Shown piece after piece: positions 25,453-35,780 of a DNA stretch of 64,000 nt. Source of the stretch: Elusimicrobiota bacterium (lineage in GTDB: Bacteria; Elusimicrobiota; Elusimicrobia; UBA1565; UBA9628). Within the stretch, counting starts at the first letter, position 1. Every line of letters starts with the position of its first letter. The notes beneath the pieces were generated by a model that saw only the letters and a program-made list of their open reading frames with translations, was not told where the DNA came from and ran no database searches. The stretch covers positions 1 to 64,000 of the forward strand of contig JACRDQ010000006.1 of the NCBI GenBank assembly GCA_016218545.1, read 5' to 3'. The position numbers were made by a program, and so were the translations under genes.

Positions 25453-27438
25453 ATGACCCCCGTCGAGACTCTCGACCGCGCCCTGCCGGAGTTCGGACTC
25501 ACCGCCAAGACCCTCGAGGCCCAGACCTCCGAGTCCCTGGCCAAGGCCAAGGCCCGCCTGGACGCCCTCGCGGCCCTGCCGGCCGGCGAACGCACCTTCG
25601 AGAACACGGCCATGGAGTTCGACCGCGCCCAGGACGACCTGGGCACAGAGTCGACGGCCCACGCCTTCCTCCAGCACGTGAGCCCGGACGAGGACATCCG
25701 CAACGCCAGCCGCGGCTGCGAGGCGAGCCTCGACAAGTTCCTCATCGACGTCTGGAGCCGGGAGGACCTCTACGCCGCGGTGAGCGGCTTCGCCGCGGCC
25801 TCCCGAGGCCTCAAGGGAGAGGATGCCAAGCTCCTCAAGAAGACCCTCGACGCCTTCCGGCGCAGCGGCATGGCCCTCCCGCCCATCGAGCGAGCGCGCC
25901 TGAAGGTCCTCAAGGGACAGCTCGTCGAGCTCGAGCTCGCCTACCGGACAAGGCTGGGCGAGATCAAGGACTACCTTTCCGTCACCGAGGCCGAGCTGGC
26001 GGGCTGCCCCCCGGACTACGTGGGCCGGCTCAAGCGAGACGGGGCCCGCTACCGGGTCACCATGGACGGCCCGGACTACCTCGGCTTCATGCAGAACGCC
26101 GAGGACGCCTCGGCCCGCGCCAGGCTCGAGAAGCTCTACCACTCCCGCGGAGGCCCGGACAACGTGGCGATCTTCGAAGAGGCGCTGCGGGTGCGCGGCC
26201 GCATCGCCGAGACCCTGGGCTGCAAGAGCTACTCCCATTTCGTCCTCGAGGAGCGCATGGCCAAGGACCCCAGGGCCGCCCTGGCCTTCCTCGGAAAACT
26301 GCGCGCCAAGCTCCGCCCCGGGGGGCTCCGGGAGCGCGCGGAGCTCCTGGCCCTCAAGCGCCGGGACCACCCGGGAGCCCGGGCCCTGGAGACCTCGGAC
26401 TACTTCTACTACTTCAACAAGCTCAAGAAGGAGCGCTTCCACATCGACGAGGAGTCCACCAAGGCTTACTTTCCCCTCGAGGGCGTCCTCTCCGGCATGC
26501 TCGAGCTCTTCGGCAAGGTCCTCGGCGTCCGGTTCACCGAGGTCCGGCCGGCCCGCGCCTGGCACGCCGATGTCCGGCTCTTCCGGGTCGCGGACTCCAA
26601 GAGCGGCTCGGAGATCGGGCACTTCTACCTCGACCTCCATCCCCGCGACGGCAAGTACAAGCACATGGCGGTCTTCGGCCTGGTCTGCGGCAGGCGGGAA
26701 GACGGCGGCTACCGAAAGCCGGTCTGCGCCATGGTCGGGAACTTCAACCCCCCTTCCAAGGACCGTCCCTCCCTGCTCAAGCACTCCGAGGTGGCCACCC
26801 TCTTCCATGAGTTCGGGCACGTGGTGCACCAGGTCCTCACCCAGGCCAAGCATCCGCGCTTCTCCGGCACGCAAGTCCTGCGCGACTTCGTGGAAGCCCC
26901 CTCCCAGCTCATGGAGAACTGGGTCTGGCAGGAGGAGGTCATGGAGCGGCTTTCCGGCCACTACGAGGACCGTTCCCGCAAGCTTCCAAAAGAGACCCTG
27001 AAGGCCATGATCGCGGCCCGCCAGCTGGGATCCGGCCTCCGGAACCTCAGGCAGATCCTCTACGGGACCGCGGACCTGGCCTACCACAGCGGGCCGTGCA
27101 AGGACACCACCGCTGCCTGGCGCGCGATCCACGACCGGGTCACCCTCTTCAAGCTCCCTGAGGGCGTCCTGCCCCAGGCCAGCTTCGGCCACCTCATGGG
27201 CGGCTACGAGTCCTCCTACTACGGCTACCTGTGGGCGGAGGTCTTCTCCGCCGACATGTTCACCCGCTTCCAGAGGGAGGGGCTCTTCAACGCCAAGACC
27301 GGGGCCGACTACCGGAGGCTCATCCTCGAGCCCGGCGGCGGCCTCGACGAGGCCGGTCAGGTCCGAGCCTTCCTGGGCAGGGCTCCCAACGAGGCCGCCT
27401 TCCTCGAGACCCTCGGGGTCGCGCCCAAGCGCGGGTGA
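25453..27438 (+). CDS. M3-family metallo-oligopeptidase
   Basis: 661 residues. Thimet-type oligopeptidase of the Dcp/PrlC family, cytosolic (no signal peptide). Zinc motif HEFGH at residues 452-456 in [18 protein letters not shown], with the third ligand Glu in [14 protein letters not shown]. Later family regions ATDLAYH-like [37 protein letters not shown] and the C-terminal [10 protein letters not shown] are present. Cleaves short peptides. A ribosome site GGAGG precedes the ATG by 7 bases. Confidence 0.92.
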   Translation: MTPVETLDRALPEFGLTAKTLEAQTSESLAKAKARLDALAALPAGERTFENTAMEFDRAQDDLGTESTAHAFLQHVSPDEDIRNASRGCEASLDKFLIDVWSREDLYAAVSGFAAASRGLKGEDAKLLKKTLDAFRRSGMALPPIERARLKVLKGQLVELELAYRTRLGEIKDYLSVTEAELAGCPPDYVGRLKRDGARYRVTMDGPDYLGFMQNAEDASARARLEKLYHSRGGPDNVAIFEEALRVRGRIAETLGCKSYSHFVLEERMAKDPRAALAFLGKLRAKLRPGGLRERAELLALKRRDHPGARALETSDYFYYFNKLKKERFHIDEESTKAYFPLEGVLSGMLELFGKVLGVRFTEVRPARAWHADVRLFRVADSKSGSEIGHFYLDLHPRDGKYKHMAVFGLVCGRREDGGYRKPVCAMVGNFNPPSKDRPSLLKHSEVATLFHEFGHVVHQVLTQAKHPRFSGTQVLRDFVEAPSQLMENWVWQEEVMERLSGHYEDRSRKLPKETLKAMIAARQLGSGLRNLRQILYGTADLAYHSGPCKDTTAAWRAIHDRVTLFKLPEGVLPQASFGHLMGGYESSYYGYLWAEVFSADMFTRFQREGLFNAKTGADYRRLILEPGGGLDEAGQVRAFLGRAPNEAAFLETLGVAPKRG

Positions 27439-27446
27439 CGCTGTTC

Positions 27447-28562
27447 ATGCCAGCCCAGGACTTCGCGCCCAAGTGGATCGCCTGGGAAGCCACGGGCCGG
27501 TGCAACCTCTCCTGCGTCCACTGCCGGGCCGCCTGCAAAGGCGAAGCCGCCTCCCGGGACGTTCCCGGCCTGGGCCCCAAGGACTTCTCCACGGCCGAGG
27601 CCAAGGCCCTCATCGAGGGCGTCGCCTCCTACTGCAAGCCCGTGTTCGTGCTCTCCGGAGGGGAACCCCTGCTCCGGCCCGACATCTTCGAGTTGGCGCG
27701 CCACGGCACGGAGCTGGGGCTCAAGATGGCCATGGCCACCAACGGCACCCTCGTGACGGACGAGACGTGCCTCAAGCTCAAGGAGAGCGGCATCCGCATC
27801 GTCTCCCTCTCCCTCGACGGCCCCTCGGCCGAGGTCCACGACGCGTTCCGGGGTCAGCCCGGAGCCTTCGCCGCGACCCTCAAGGCCGGCGAGCTCTTCA
27901 AGAAGCACGGCATCGACTTCATCATCAATTCCTCCTTCACCAAGCGCAACCAGAAGTGCATCGGGGACGTCTACCGCCTGGCCAAGAGCATCGGGGCCAA
28001 GGCCTGGTACCTCTTCATGGTGGTGCCCACGGGCAGGGGCCAGGACCTCCTGGCCGAGCTCATCAGCAAGGAGGACTACGAGGCCATCCTGGAGTGGCAC
28101 GCCCGCATGGAGCGCTCGGAGGCCGACCTCCTCGTGCGTCCCACCTGCGCCCCCCACTACTACCGCGTCGTGCGCCAGCTCGCCAAGGATGACGGGGTCC
28201 CGCTCAAGCAGCGCTCGCTCTCCTTCTCCACCGGAGGGGGCAAGGGCTGCATCGCCGGGCAGAGCATCGCCTTCATCGACCACCAGGGCGGGGTGCACCC
28301 CTGCTCCTACTTCCCCGGAGTGGCGGGCAGCCTCAAGGAGTCCTCCTTCAAGGACATCTGGGAGAACTCCCCCCTCCTGCGCTCCCTGCGGGACTTCAAG
28401 AGCTACAAGGGCCGCTGCGGAGAATGCGAGTTCCTGCACGTGTGCGGCGGCTGCCGGGCCCGGGCCGAGCTCATGTCCGGCGACCTTCTGGCCGAGGAGC
28501 CGCTATGCGGCCATATCCCGCTGCGCCGACGCAAGGCGACCAAGGACGAGACCCAGCCATGA
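27447..28562 (+). CDS. ahbD: Radical SAM/SPASM haem synthase, AhbD-like
   Basis: 371 residues. Radical SAM motif CNLSCVHC (Cys19, 23, 26) in [21 protein letters not shown], then [15 protein letters not shown] and [17 protein letters not shown]. The C-terminal SPASM-type cysteines ([50 protein letters not shown]) bind auxiliary clusters. This pattern is closest to AhbD, which decarboxylates two propionates of Fe-coproporphyrin III to make haem; NirJ and AhbC are relatives. First gene of a coupled operon with hemE, hemH and hemY, which supports a haem role. A GTG at 27435 is an alternative start. Confidence 0.8.
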   Translation: MPAQDFAPKWIAWEATGRCNLSCVHCRAACKGEAASRDVPGLGPKDFSTAEAKALIEGVASYCKPVFVLSGGEPLLRPDIFELARHGTELGLKMAMATNGTLVTDETCLKLKESGIRIVSLSLDGPSAEVHDAFRGQPGAFAATLKAGELFKKHGIDFIINSSFTKRNQKCIGDVYRLAKSIGAKAWYLFMVVPTGRGQDLLAELISKEDYEAILEWHARMERSEADLLVRPTCAPHYYRVVRQLAKDDGVPLKQRSLSFSTGGGKGCIAGQSIAFIDHQGGVHPCSYFPGVAGSLKESSFKDIWENSPLLRSLRDFKSYKGRCGECEFLHVCGGCRARAELMSGDLLAEEPLCGHIPLRRRKATKDETQP

Positions 28563-29653
28563 AACGAACCGCCCCTGACCGCGGCCCTGCCGCGAGCCCT
28601 TCCACGAGCGTCAACGACCGCTTTCTAAGAGCCTGCCGAAGGCAGCCCGTGGACAAGCTGCCGGTCTGGATGATGCGCCAGGCCGGCCGCTATCTCCCGG
28701 AGTACCGCGAGGTCAGGGCCAAGCACCCGTTCCTCGAGATGTGCCGGACCCCCGAGCTGGCCGCCCGCGTGACCCTTCAGCCCGTGGAGCGCCTGGGCGT
28801 GGACGCGGCCATCCTCTTCTGCGACATCCTCATCCCGGTGGCTGCCATGGGCGTTCCCCTCAAGTTCGAGGAGGGCAAGGGTCCCATGCTCGGAGCAGGG
28901 GTGCGCGACAGCGCAGGGGTCAAGGCCCTGCGCCTGCCCGACCCCGGCAAGGACCTCAAGTTCGTCATGGACGCCATCCGCCTCCTGCGCGCGGAGTTTT
29001 CCAAGATGGGGAGCAAAGGCGTGCCCCTCATCGGGTTCGCCGGGCTTCCCCTGACCCTGGCGTGCTACATCATCGAAGGCGGCAAGTCCTCGGATTTCAG
29101 CAGGCTCAAGGCCATGATGAAGGACGACCCGACGACCTTCGAGAGCCTCCTGGACCTCCTCGCCCGGATGACGAGCGACTACAGCAGGGCCCAGGTCGAG
29201 GCCGGCGCCCAGGCGTTCCAGTTCTTCGACACCTGGGCAGGCATCCTCACCGCATCCGAATACGAGCGCTTCGTCCTGCCCCACACCCTCAAGGCCATGG
29301 AAGGCGTGCCGCGCTCGCAGGCGCCGGTCATCCACTTCGCCGGGGACTGCCGCAGGATCCTTCCCTTCCTCAAACGGATGCCCGTAGACGTGCTCTCCAT
29401 CGACTGGAGGGTGCCGCTCGACGAGGCGGCCCGGACGGTCGGACCGGACTTCGCGCTCCAGGGCAACCTCGACCCCGGCGCCCTGCTCCAACCCATCCCT
29501 GAGATGGAGGCCGCGGCCGCCGAGGTCGTGGCCAAGGGCCGCGCGGCCAAGAGCCACATCTTCAACCTCGGCCACGGCATCACCCCGGAGGTCAAGCCCG
29601 AGACGGCCCTGGCCCTGGTCGAGTTCGTGCACGGCCAGAAGGCGGCGCCATGA
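28559..29653 (+). CDS. hemE: Uroporphyrinogen decarboxylase
   Basis: 364 residues. Removes four carboxyl groups from uroporphyrinogen III to give coproporphyrinogen III. Motifs: [16 protein letters not shown] with the substrate-binding Arg residues, [53 protein letters not shown] and [11 protein letters not shown], then [13 protein letters not shown]. Overlaps ahbD and hemH by 4 bases each. The first 20 residues before [18 protein letters not shown] are a Pro/Ser-rich extension. Confidence 0.96.
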   Translation: MKRTAPDRGPAASPSTSVNDRFLRACRRQPVDKLPVWMMRQAGRYLPEYREVRAKHPFLEMCRTPELAARVTLQPVERLGVDAAILFCDILIPVAAMGVPLKFEEGKGPMLGAGVRDSAGVKALRLPDPGKDLKFVMDAIRLLRAEFSKMGSKGVPLIGFAGLPLTLACYIIEGGKSSDFSRLKAMMKDDPTTFESLLDLLARMTSDYSRAQVEAGAQAFQFFDTWAGILTASEYERFVLPHTLKAMEGVPRSQAPVIHFAGDCRRILPFLKRMPVDVLSIDWRVPLDEAARTVGPDFALQGNLDPGALLQPIPEMEAAAAEVVAKGRAAKSHIFNLGHGITPEVKPETALALVEFVHGQKAAP

Positions 29654-30630
29654 ACTCCAGCATGGAGAACGCCTCGTCAGGCCGCGTGGGGGTCTGCCTG
29701 CTCACCATGGGCGAGCCAGAGACCGAGGCCGAGGTCCGCCCCTATCTGCGCCAGCTCCTCTCGGACCCGGACCTCGTGCCCTTCCCGGTCCCGCTGCTCC
29801 AGCCCGTGTTCGCCGCGGCGGTCTCGGCCTTCTCAGGCGGCCGTCTGCGCCGCGCCTTGAAGGCCATCGGAGGCGGCTCCCCCCTGGTCCGGCTCACCCT
29901 GCGCCAGGCGCGCGCCCTGGAGGCATCCTTAAAGGAAGACGGGGACTTCAAGGTCTACCCGGTCATGCGCTACGGCAAGCCCTCGGCGCGCGACGCGGTC
30001 CGGCAGATGAAGAGCGACGGCGTGCGCCGGGTCGTGGCCGTGCCCCTCTACCCCCAGTTCTGCAGGGCCACCACGGGCTCGAGCCTCAAGGACCTCGACG
30101 CTGCCATGAAGGCCGAGGCTTTCGACGCCCCGGTGAGCCACACCGGTTCCTGGCCGGACCACCCGGGCTATATCTGCGCTCTCTGCGGCATCGTCATGGA
30201 GGCCTTAGACAAGGCCCCCCAGGAGAGGCGGCACCTGCTCTTCTGCGGCCACGGCATCCCCCTTTCCATCGTGGAGAAGAAGGACCCCTATCCCTCGGAG
30301 ATCGAAAAGACCGTCTCCAGCGTGCGCCGGGTCTTCCCCAAGCTGCCCTCCTCCCTGGCCTGGCAGGGCAAGACCGGCCGCGGCGCGTGGCTCGAGCCGA
30401 GCGCCGAGTCCGAGGTCCGCAGGCTGGCAGGGCTCAGGGTGAAGACCCTCCTGGTGCTTCCGGTCAGCTTCGTGAGCGACCACTCCGAGACCCTATGGGA
30501 GCTCGACCTCTCGCTCAAGGCCGCGGCGCTCGAGGCGGGCATCACCACCTTCCTGCGCGTCCCGGCCCTGAACGACGCCCCGACCTTCACCGCGACCCTG
30601 CGCGACCTCACGCTCTCCGTCCTATCTTGA
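29650..30630 (+). CDS. hemH: Ferrochelatase
   Basis: 326 residues. Inserts Fe2+ into a porphyrin, either protoporphyrin IX or, in the coproporphyrin branch, coproporphyrin III (then called CpfC). VCLLTMGEPETEAEVRPYLRQLLSD is the N-terminal signature. LLFCGHGIPLSIVEKKDPYP contains the metal-handling His, LAWQGKTGRGAWLEPS the mid motif, and LLVLPVSFVSDHSETLWELD the conserved Glu. No membrane anchor. Together with AhbD the copro form is plausible; sequence alone does not decide it. Confidence 0.92.
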   Translation: MNSSMENASSGRVGVCLLTMGEPETEAEVRPYLRQLLSDPDLVPFPVPLLQPVFAAAVSAFSGGRLRRALKAIGGGSPLVRLTLRQARALEASLKEDGDFKVYPVMRYGKPSARDAVRQMKSDGVRRVVAVPLYPQFCRATTGSSLKDLDAAMKAEAFDAPVSHTGSWPDHPGYICALCGIVMEALDKAPQERRHLLFCGHGIPLSIVEKKDPYPSEIEKTVSSVRRVFPKLPSSLAWQGKTGRGAWLEPSAESEVRRLAGLRVKTLLVLPVSFVSDHSETLWELDLSLKAAALEAGITTFLRVPALNDAPTFTATLRDLTLSVLS

Positions 30631-30637
30631 ACCCCCT

Positions 30638-32068
30638 ATGATGAGAATCCCATCACGAATCCTCCGCTTGACGGCAACGGCCGCGCTCCTCGCGCTCTCC
30701 ATGCCCGGGCAGGCGTCGCCATCGGCCCTCGATCCCGAGTTGGCCGCCACCCCGGCTTATGAGCTCCTGAGCGCCCTGGACCTGCTTGAAGTCTCTCCTA
30801 GCAAAGGTCTCAAGGTCGAGGGCCCGGCGCTCCGCCCAGACGGCTCGAAGGTCCTGCGGGTCACGCTCGAATCCAGACCGGGTCCGGAGCTCTTCAGCGC
30901 CCGCGGGCTGAACATCCTGCAGGTGGAATTGGCCAATTCCAAGATCCTGCCCCTTGAGAGCTTCGAGCTCCTCTACAACAGCCGAGACAGGCTCATCGCC
31001 GTGCTCCCGGTCATCCCCGACTCCAAGGAGCCGCGCAGCCGCTCGGATTGGGAAGCGCTCCAGCCCAGGTACTTCGACGTCAGTCCCTTTTACCTCGCGG
31101 TCCCCAAGGCTGACGACCCCGCCCGGATCGAGAAGTGGCGGGCCTTCGCCGTCAGCTGCCGGGCGGATCGGGCTCTGATCGACACCATCCTCAAGGAGCG
31201 CTTCCAGAGCCTGGGCGAGGCCTTTCCGGAGTTCCTCAAACCGGCATTCTCGTACCGCCTCCACGAGCTCGATGCCAAGACCGGGACATGGGACGTGAAT
31301 GATTTCACCCCCCTGGTCTTCGCGACGGAACTCCCCGAGGGCATGCTCGTCAGCACCCTCGAGCCCGAAGAGTTCGTGCGGCTTTTCGCAGAGCCTGCGC
31401 CGGGCAAGCACCGCCTCGTCATCCCCACCTTCCCCACCGTCTACGCCCTGGCGAACATGACCCCGGATGAGACCGAATACCTCAAAGCAGTGTACAAGAG
31501 GTTCGACCTTGGCCCGGATGCCGACATCCTGGTCGTGGGCCCCGGCACAGGAGTCGACACTTGGATCGCCTCTTTCCGGACCCGGAGGCCGGTCCATGTG
31601 ATCGGCATCAACCCTCTCGAGGTGGCCAACACCAAGGCCACGGCCAAGATCGCCGGATTCCCATTGACTGCCATGGTCGGAGACAATGCCGCAGATGAAC
31701 TCGGCAATCCCAGGTTCACGGGAAAGCGCTTCGACGCGGTCTTCTGGAGCATGCCCGCTGTCTGGGAGGCCAGGCCCGCCGGCCCGGTCCCCCCCTCGTT
31801 CACCAATTTCTGGGATGGAGACATCGGAGGCGGCATCCTCGAGCGACTCGCGAAAGCCCTGCCCAAGCTCCTCAAGCCCGATGGAGTCTCCCTGCTCTGG
31901 AATTTCGCGCCGACCGTGGTCGGCCGCAACATGGTGGCGGCCACGCTCGAGACAGCGGCCACGGACAAGAAGGTCTTCGATGTCCGCGTCGAGCGGTTCC
32001 TGAAGCGCTCGCAGCCCTCGCAGGAATTCTTCAAGGGACACCTCTACACGGTCACCCGCAAGCGATGA
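30638..32068 (+). CDS. Exported methyltransferase-like protein in the haem operon
   Basis: 476 residues, not a recognised haem enzyme. An N-terminal signal peptide (MMRIPSRILRLTATAALLALSMPGQA) indicates export. Residues about 270-420 look like a Rossmann methyltransferase domain: DADILVVGPGTGVDTWIASF (motif I-like), VHVIGINPLEVANTKATAKIAG, MVGDNAADELG, FDAVFWSMPAV and LLKPDGVSLLWNF. Residues 40-260 match nothing I know. It overlaps hemY by 4 bases, so it is part of the operon. SAM is not expected in the periplasm, so it may bind another ligand or the signal may be misread. Confidence 0.6.
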   Translation: MMRIPSRILRLTATAALLALSMPGQASPSALDPELAATPAYELLSALDLLEVSPSKGLKVEGPALRPDGSKVLRVTLESRPGPELFSARGLNILQVELANSKILPLESFELLYNSRDRLIAVLPVIPDSKEPRSRSDWEALQPRYFDVSPFYLAVPKADDPARIEKWRAFAVSCRADRALIDTILKERFQSLGEAFPEFLKPAFSYRLHELDAKTGTWDVNDFTPLVFATELPEGMLVSTLEPEEFVRLFAEPAPGKHRLVIPTFPTVYALANMTPDETEYLKAVYKRFDLGPDADILVVGPGTGVDTWIASFRTRRPVHVIGINPLEVANTKATAKIAGFPLTAMVGDNAADELGNPRFTGKRFDAVFWSMPAVWEARPAGPVPPSFTNFWDGDIGGGILERLAKALPKLLKPDGVSLLWNFAPTVVGRNMVAATLETAATDKKVFDVRVERFLKRSQPSQEFFKGHLYTVTRKR

Positions 32069-33489
32069 GTCGACGCATCGCCATCGTGGGAGCGGGCATC
32101 TCGGGCCTGGCGACCGGCCACTACATCCGCAAAGGCCTGGCTTCCACGGGGGAAGATGTCGAACTCGCCATCCTTGAGTCCGACTCGGTCCCCGGCGGCA
32201 CCATGCGCACGGTCCGGGAGGAGGGTTTCGGCATCGAGTGGGGTCCCAACGGTTTTCTGACCAACAAGCCCCATACCCTCGCCCTGGTCAAAGAACTCGG
32301 GATCGAAGACCGGCTCCTGCGCTCCTCCGACTCGGCTCGCAAGCGTTACGTCTTCACCGGAGGCAGGCTCGAGCGCCTCCCCGAGACGCCGCTCTCCTTT
32401 CTCACCTCAGGCCTGCTGACCCTCCCTGGCAGGCTGAGAGTCATGGCCGAGCCCTTTGCCCGGTCCCCCCAGCCGGGGAAGGACGAGTCCGTGGCTGAGT
32501 TCGCGGTCCGGCGGCTGGGCACGGAGGCCATGGAGAAGCTCATCGAGCCCATGGCCGCGGGCGTGTTCGCAGGCAACCCGGACAAGCTCTCCTTGAACTC
32601 CTGCTTTCCGCGCATCCGGGAGCTGGAGACCCGATACGGCGGCCTCATCAAGGCCATGGTGAGCCTCCAGCTCGAGCGCCGCAAGAAAGCCACGTCCTTG
32701 GGCCCGGATGGCAGGCCCAAGGAGATGTCCGCTGGCCCAGGAGGCGTCCTCACCTCCTTCGATCAGGGGGTCCAGACCATCATCGAGACCCTGGCCGGCC
32801 GCTTCTCCGAGAGCCTCAGGCTCGACGCCAAGGTCACGGGACTCAGGCGTCTTGGCTCCAAGTGGGAGCTGGCCGTGACCGAGAAGGGCAGGCCGACCTA
32901 TCTCCAAGCCGACTGCGTGGTCCTCTCCTGCCCTTCCTACGCCGCCTCAGGCATCGTGGGAGGACTCGACGCTCAGCTCTCAGCAGAGCTCGCAGCTATC
33001 CCGTATGTGCCGGTGGCTGTGGCCGCGTTCGGCTGGGATGCGGCCGGCCTCAGCCGGCCCTTGGACGGCTTCGGCTTCCTGGTGCCGAGGCTCGAAGGCC
33101 GCCGCATCCTGGGAGCCCTTTGGGACTCAAGCGTGTTCCCTGTCAGAGCCCCTCAGGGCCGCGTGCTCATGCGCGTCATGGTGGGAGGCGCCAGACAGCC
33201 TGAGCTGGCCCTCCTGCCTGAGGAGAGGATCCTGTCCATGGTCGGGGAAGAGCTTGCCGACATCATGGGGATCCATGCGCCGCCTATCCTGCGCAAGGCC
33301 TTCATCCACCCCAAGGCCATCCCTCAGTATCCTGTCGGTCACGGCGCCGCCCTTGAGCGGCTGTCCACCCGGCTCCAGGGCCTGCCGGGCCTCTTCCTCA
33401 ACAACAACGCCTACCGCGGCATCGGCCTCAATGACTGCGTGCTCCAGTCTCGCCTGACCGCCGAAGCGCTGGTGTCAAGCATTCGATAA
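32065..33489 (+). CDS. hemY: Porphyrinogen oxidase, HemY/CgoX type
   Basis: 474 residues. FAD-dependent six-electron oxidation of protoporphyrinogen IX or coproporphyrinogen III. Dinucleotide motif IAIVGAGISGLATGHYI, then PGGTMRTVREEGFGIEWGPNGFL, and the C-terminal FAD segment GLFLNNNAYRGIGLNDCV. The mid region ETRYGGLIKAMVSLQLERRKK is typical of HemG/HemY amine-oxidase-like proteins. Last gene of the operon; hairpins follow at 33507 and 33568. Confidence 0.92.
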   Translation: MSRRIAIVGAGISGLATGHYIRKGLASTGEDVELAILESDSVPGGTMRTVREEGFGIEWGPNGFLTNKPHTLALVKELGIEDRLLRSSDSARKRYVFTGGRLERLPETPLSFLTSGLLTLPGRLRVMAEPFARSPQPGKDESVAEFAVRRLGTEAMEKLIEPMAAGVFAGNPDKLSLNSCFPRIRELETRYGGLIKAMVSLQLERRKKATSLGPDGRPKEMSAGPGGVLTSFDQGVQTIIETLAGRFSESLRLDAKVTGLRRLGSKWELAVTEKGRPTYLQADCVVLSCPSYAASGIVGGLDAQLSAELAAIPYVPVAVAAFGWDAAGLSRPLDGFGFLVPRLEGRRILGALWDSSVFPVRAPQGRVLMRVMVGGARQPELALLPEERILSMVGEELADIMGIHAPPILRKAFIHPKAIPQYPVGHGAALERLSTRLQGLPGLFLNNNAYRGIGLNDCVLQSRLTAEALVSSIR

Positions 33490-33506
33490 GCCCGAAAGCC
33501 CCCAAA

Positions 33507-33549
33507 AGAAACGCAACAGCCGGTGTCAGACACCGGCTGTTGCGTTTCT
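33507..33549. repeat. Perfect palindrome centred on GGTGTCAGACACC
   Basis: Arms of 21 bases with a one-base centre, 18 bases after the hemY stop. Same GTGTCAGACA core as the 17111 hairpin but different flanking arms. Possible transcription terminator for the haem operon as well as a repeat. Confidence 0.85.
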
Positions 33550-33567
33550 ACCGATAGGGGGAAAGGG

Positions 33568-33613
33568 TTGCGCCACCTGTCGCAAGGAGGTAGTCGAAGG
33601 ACAGGTGGCGCAA
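33568..33613. repeat. TTGCGCCACCTGTC inverted repeat
   Basis: Perfect 14-base arms (33568-33581, 33600-33613) with an 18-base loop, between the convergent haem operon and the MtrB-like gene. Role unknown; possibly a bidirectional terminator. Confidence 0.75.
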
Positions 33614-33668
33614 TAATCTTTGGCCGGCAGTGAGACCTACATCATCGTTTAGCGATCGCTCCCTTGCC

Positions 33669-35750
33669 TCAGAACGCCCAGTTCACTCCGACGTTGTAGA
33701 CGTCGTACTTGCCGTTGTTGAGACCGTCCGTGCGGTCGTCCCAGCGGTCGGACCGGTAGTTGAAGCTCGCGGTCAGGCTCTTCAGAGCCGGCGGAGCGTA
33801 CTCGAAGCCCAGACCCAGCCTCTGGATGCGAACTTCCCTGGGCTGAAGATCCGTCACGTCGCCGACCGGCCTTCCGGCCTGTGACGCCCCGGTCCTGAAC
33901 CAGTCGAACTCCAGATGCACCGGCGTGCCGGACACGGACCGCGTGTAGGCCCCGTTGGCCAGCAGGGTGAAGCCCGCGGGCAGGTTGACCCGGCCGTTGG
34001 CGCTCAGCGTGTTGTTCTCCTCCACATGATTCATGGAGGGGTCATACAGGAGGTCCACCACGGTGATCGTGGCCGAGACGTAGTTGCTGGTGCCGAACCA
34101 ACCCTCGGCGTGGGTCTTGTACTTGTCGTAGGCGTAGTTCACCGCGGCCGAGCCGTACTTGCCCGACCAGCCCGCTCCGCCGCGCCATTCGCGGCCGAAG
34201 CTCGCGGTCTTGGTGAAGTTCGAGACATCGTTCCGCTGGCCCACGTAGTCGAAGCCCCCGTCCACGTAGAAGCCCATGGGGCACGGAATGAAGAGCTCGG
34301 CTCCGGCCTCGTCGCGCCAGGTCGGCTCGCTCTCGAAAGCGGGCCGGTTGGCGTACATCTTCTTATAGTGCCCGCCCAGGCTGGCCTCGAAGGGAAGCTC
34401 GACTTCGACTTCCACGTTCATGCGGTGCTGTGTGTCTTCCTCGGCCACGCCGTTGGAGTGGGTGCCGTAGGGTATGTCCACAGCGTTGCGTCCCGCATCG
34501 AGGCTCGAGTAGACGGCTTGGTTATTGAACTGCTCGGTCGGAGCATTGGTCCGGCGCACGTAGTCGAGTCGATAGCTCGCCTTGAGCTCGACCGGGTCGA
34601 TGACCTTGTAGCGGGCCCCGATCTCGCCGCGGAACGCTCCGCGGTCGATCTGGTCGGCGCTCACTCGGCGGTCAGCGGTGCCGGCGTTGCCGTTCGAGTC
34701 CCAGAACTCCTTGTTCTCGCGCACGTTCATGTTCCGGGCATTGAGCCTGGAGTAGAGCACGAGGTGCTTGATGCCGGTGTACATGGAGTTGAGACTGGCC
34801 GTGAAGATCCTCGTCCGGAAGCCGTCGTTCAAGTTCTTTCGGTCGTTGAAGACCATAGCCCCGGACACGGACGTGTCCTGGCTGGGGTTCCAGCGGTACT
34901 TCACGTCATGGATGTGCCACCTGGTGTGCGGCGTCGGCGGCTCGAGCGGATAGTCGATGGTCGCGGTCGCGGGCACGCCCGTGGGTCCGAACACGTAATC
35001 CTGGAAGTCGCGGTAGGAGAACATGTACACCGCGCCCGCGTCCTCTCCGAACTCGAGGCCGAACCCGAGGCTCTCCTCGTTGACCTGCCGATCGACCGGG
35101 ACCTCGGAGGCGTTCGTCGTCTGTCCGCTCTGCGCGAAGCGCGTATAGGTGTTCCCGAAGTCCGTGTTGCGGTAGAAGTCGAAGTAGAGGGCGTCGACGA
35201 GCGGCACGCCCTTCACCTGGGCGCTCAAGTCGTAGAACCTGCGGGCGAAGTAGGTCTCGCGCTGCCTGGGGAAGCCCAAACCGCCGCGATTGAACCACTC
35301 GTCCTTGTACAAGGTGCTGACGCCGTCGCCTTCGCCGGGCATGGCGAAGTTGTACTGCCAGTAGGTCTTATTGAGCTCGATGCCCGTGCGGAAGTAGCGC
35401 TGGCGGTGCGTGATGGTGTCGAAGTTCCCGGAGATGCGCAGGAAATCGCCCATCAGGAAGAGCAGCCTGGCCTCCTCCTCGGCGCTGTTGATGCCCGAGA
35501 CCCCTCCCTCGAAGACCGTGTACGGGCCCTTGCCCGCGAACGGCCCGAAGGCGGAGAAGTCGAAGGCCCCCTCGTACCCGTCGTACTGCCTGCCGTCGTA
35601 CTCGCCCACGAAGCCCTTGGCTCCATCATCGGTCGAGAACAGGAAGTTGTTGCGGACCTCGGCCGTGTAGCCCGAGGAGGAGTCCTCGGCGCGGACCGGA
35701 GCGGCCCAGAAGGCGCCCAGGGCGAGCGCCAGGATCAGGATTCGGTTCAT
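33669..35750 (-). CDS. MtrB/PioB-type outer-membrane porin
   Basis: 693 residues. Signal peptide MNRILILALALGAFWAAPVRA, then alternating beta-strand sequence ending in a terminal Phe (YNVGVNWAF), as outer-membrane barrels do. VGEYDGRQYDGYEGAFDFSAFG and later barrel regions resemble the decahaem-associated MtrB/PioB family, which sheathes a decahaem cytochrome to pass electrons across the outer membrane. The decahaem partner is the next gene upstream (30-base gap). The CXXC near the N-terminus of Shewanella MtrB is not present. ATG 35750 has GGGGGA upstream. Confidence 0.85.
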   Translation of the reverse strand: MNRILILALALGAFWAAPVRAEDSSSGYTAEVRNNFLFSTDDGAKGFVGEYDGRQYDGYEGAFDFSAFGPFAGKGPYTVFEGGVSGINSAEEEARLLFLMGDFLRISGNFDTITHRQRYFRTGIELNKTYWQYNFAMPGEGDGVSTLYKDEWFNRGGLGFPRQRETYFARRFYDLSAQVKGVPLVDALYFDFYRNTDFGNTYTRFAQSGQTTNASEVPVDRQVNEESLGFGLEFGEDAGAVYMFSYRDFQDYVFGPTGVPATATIDYPLEPPTPHTRWHIHDVKYRWNPSQDTSVSGAMVFNDRKNLNDGFRTRIFTASLNSMYTGIKHLVLYSRLNARNMNVRENKEFWDSNGNAGTADRRVSADQIDRGAFRGEIGARYKVIDPVELKASYRLDYVRRTNAPTEQFNNQAVYSSLDAGRNAVDIPYGTHSNGVAEEDTQHRMNVEVEVELPFEASLGGHYKKMYANRPAFESEPTWRDEAGAELFIPCPMGFYVDGGFDYVGQRNDVSNFTKTASFGREWRGGAGWSGKYGSAAVNYAYDKYKTHAEGWFGTSNYVSATITVVDLLYDPSMNHVEENNTLSANGRVNLPAGFTLLANGAYTRSVSGTPVHLEFDWFRTGASQAGRPVGDVTDLQPREVRIQRLGLGFEYAPPALKSLTASFNYRSDRWDDRTDGLNNGKYDVYNVGVNWAF

Positions 35751-35780
35751 CGTTCTATCCCCCAAATGTCTCACGTTATC

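Noticed and set aside
17111..33613. CRISPR-like repeats from the recurring palindromes
   Set aside because: Copies are far apart, not regularly spaced, have no unique spacers, and no cas genes are present.
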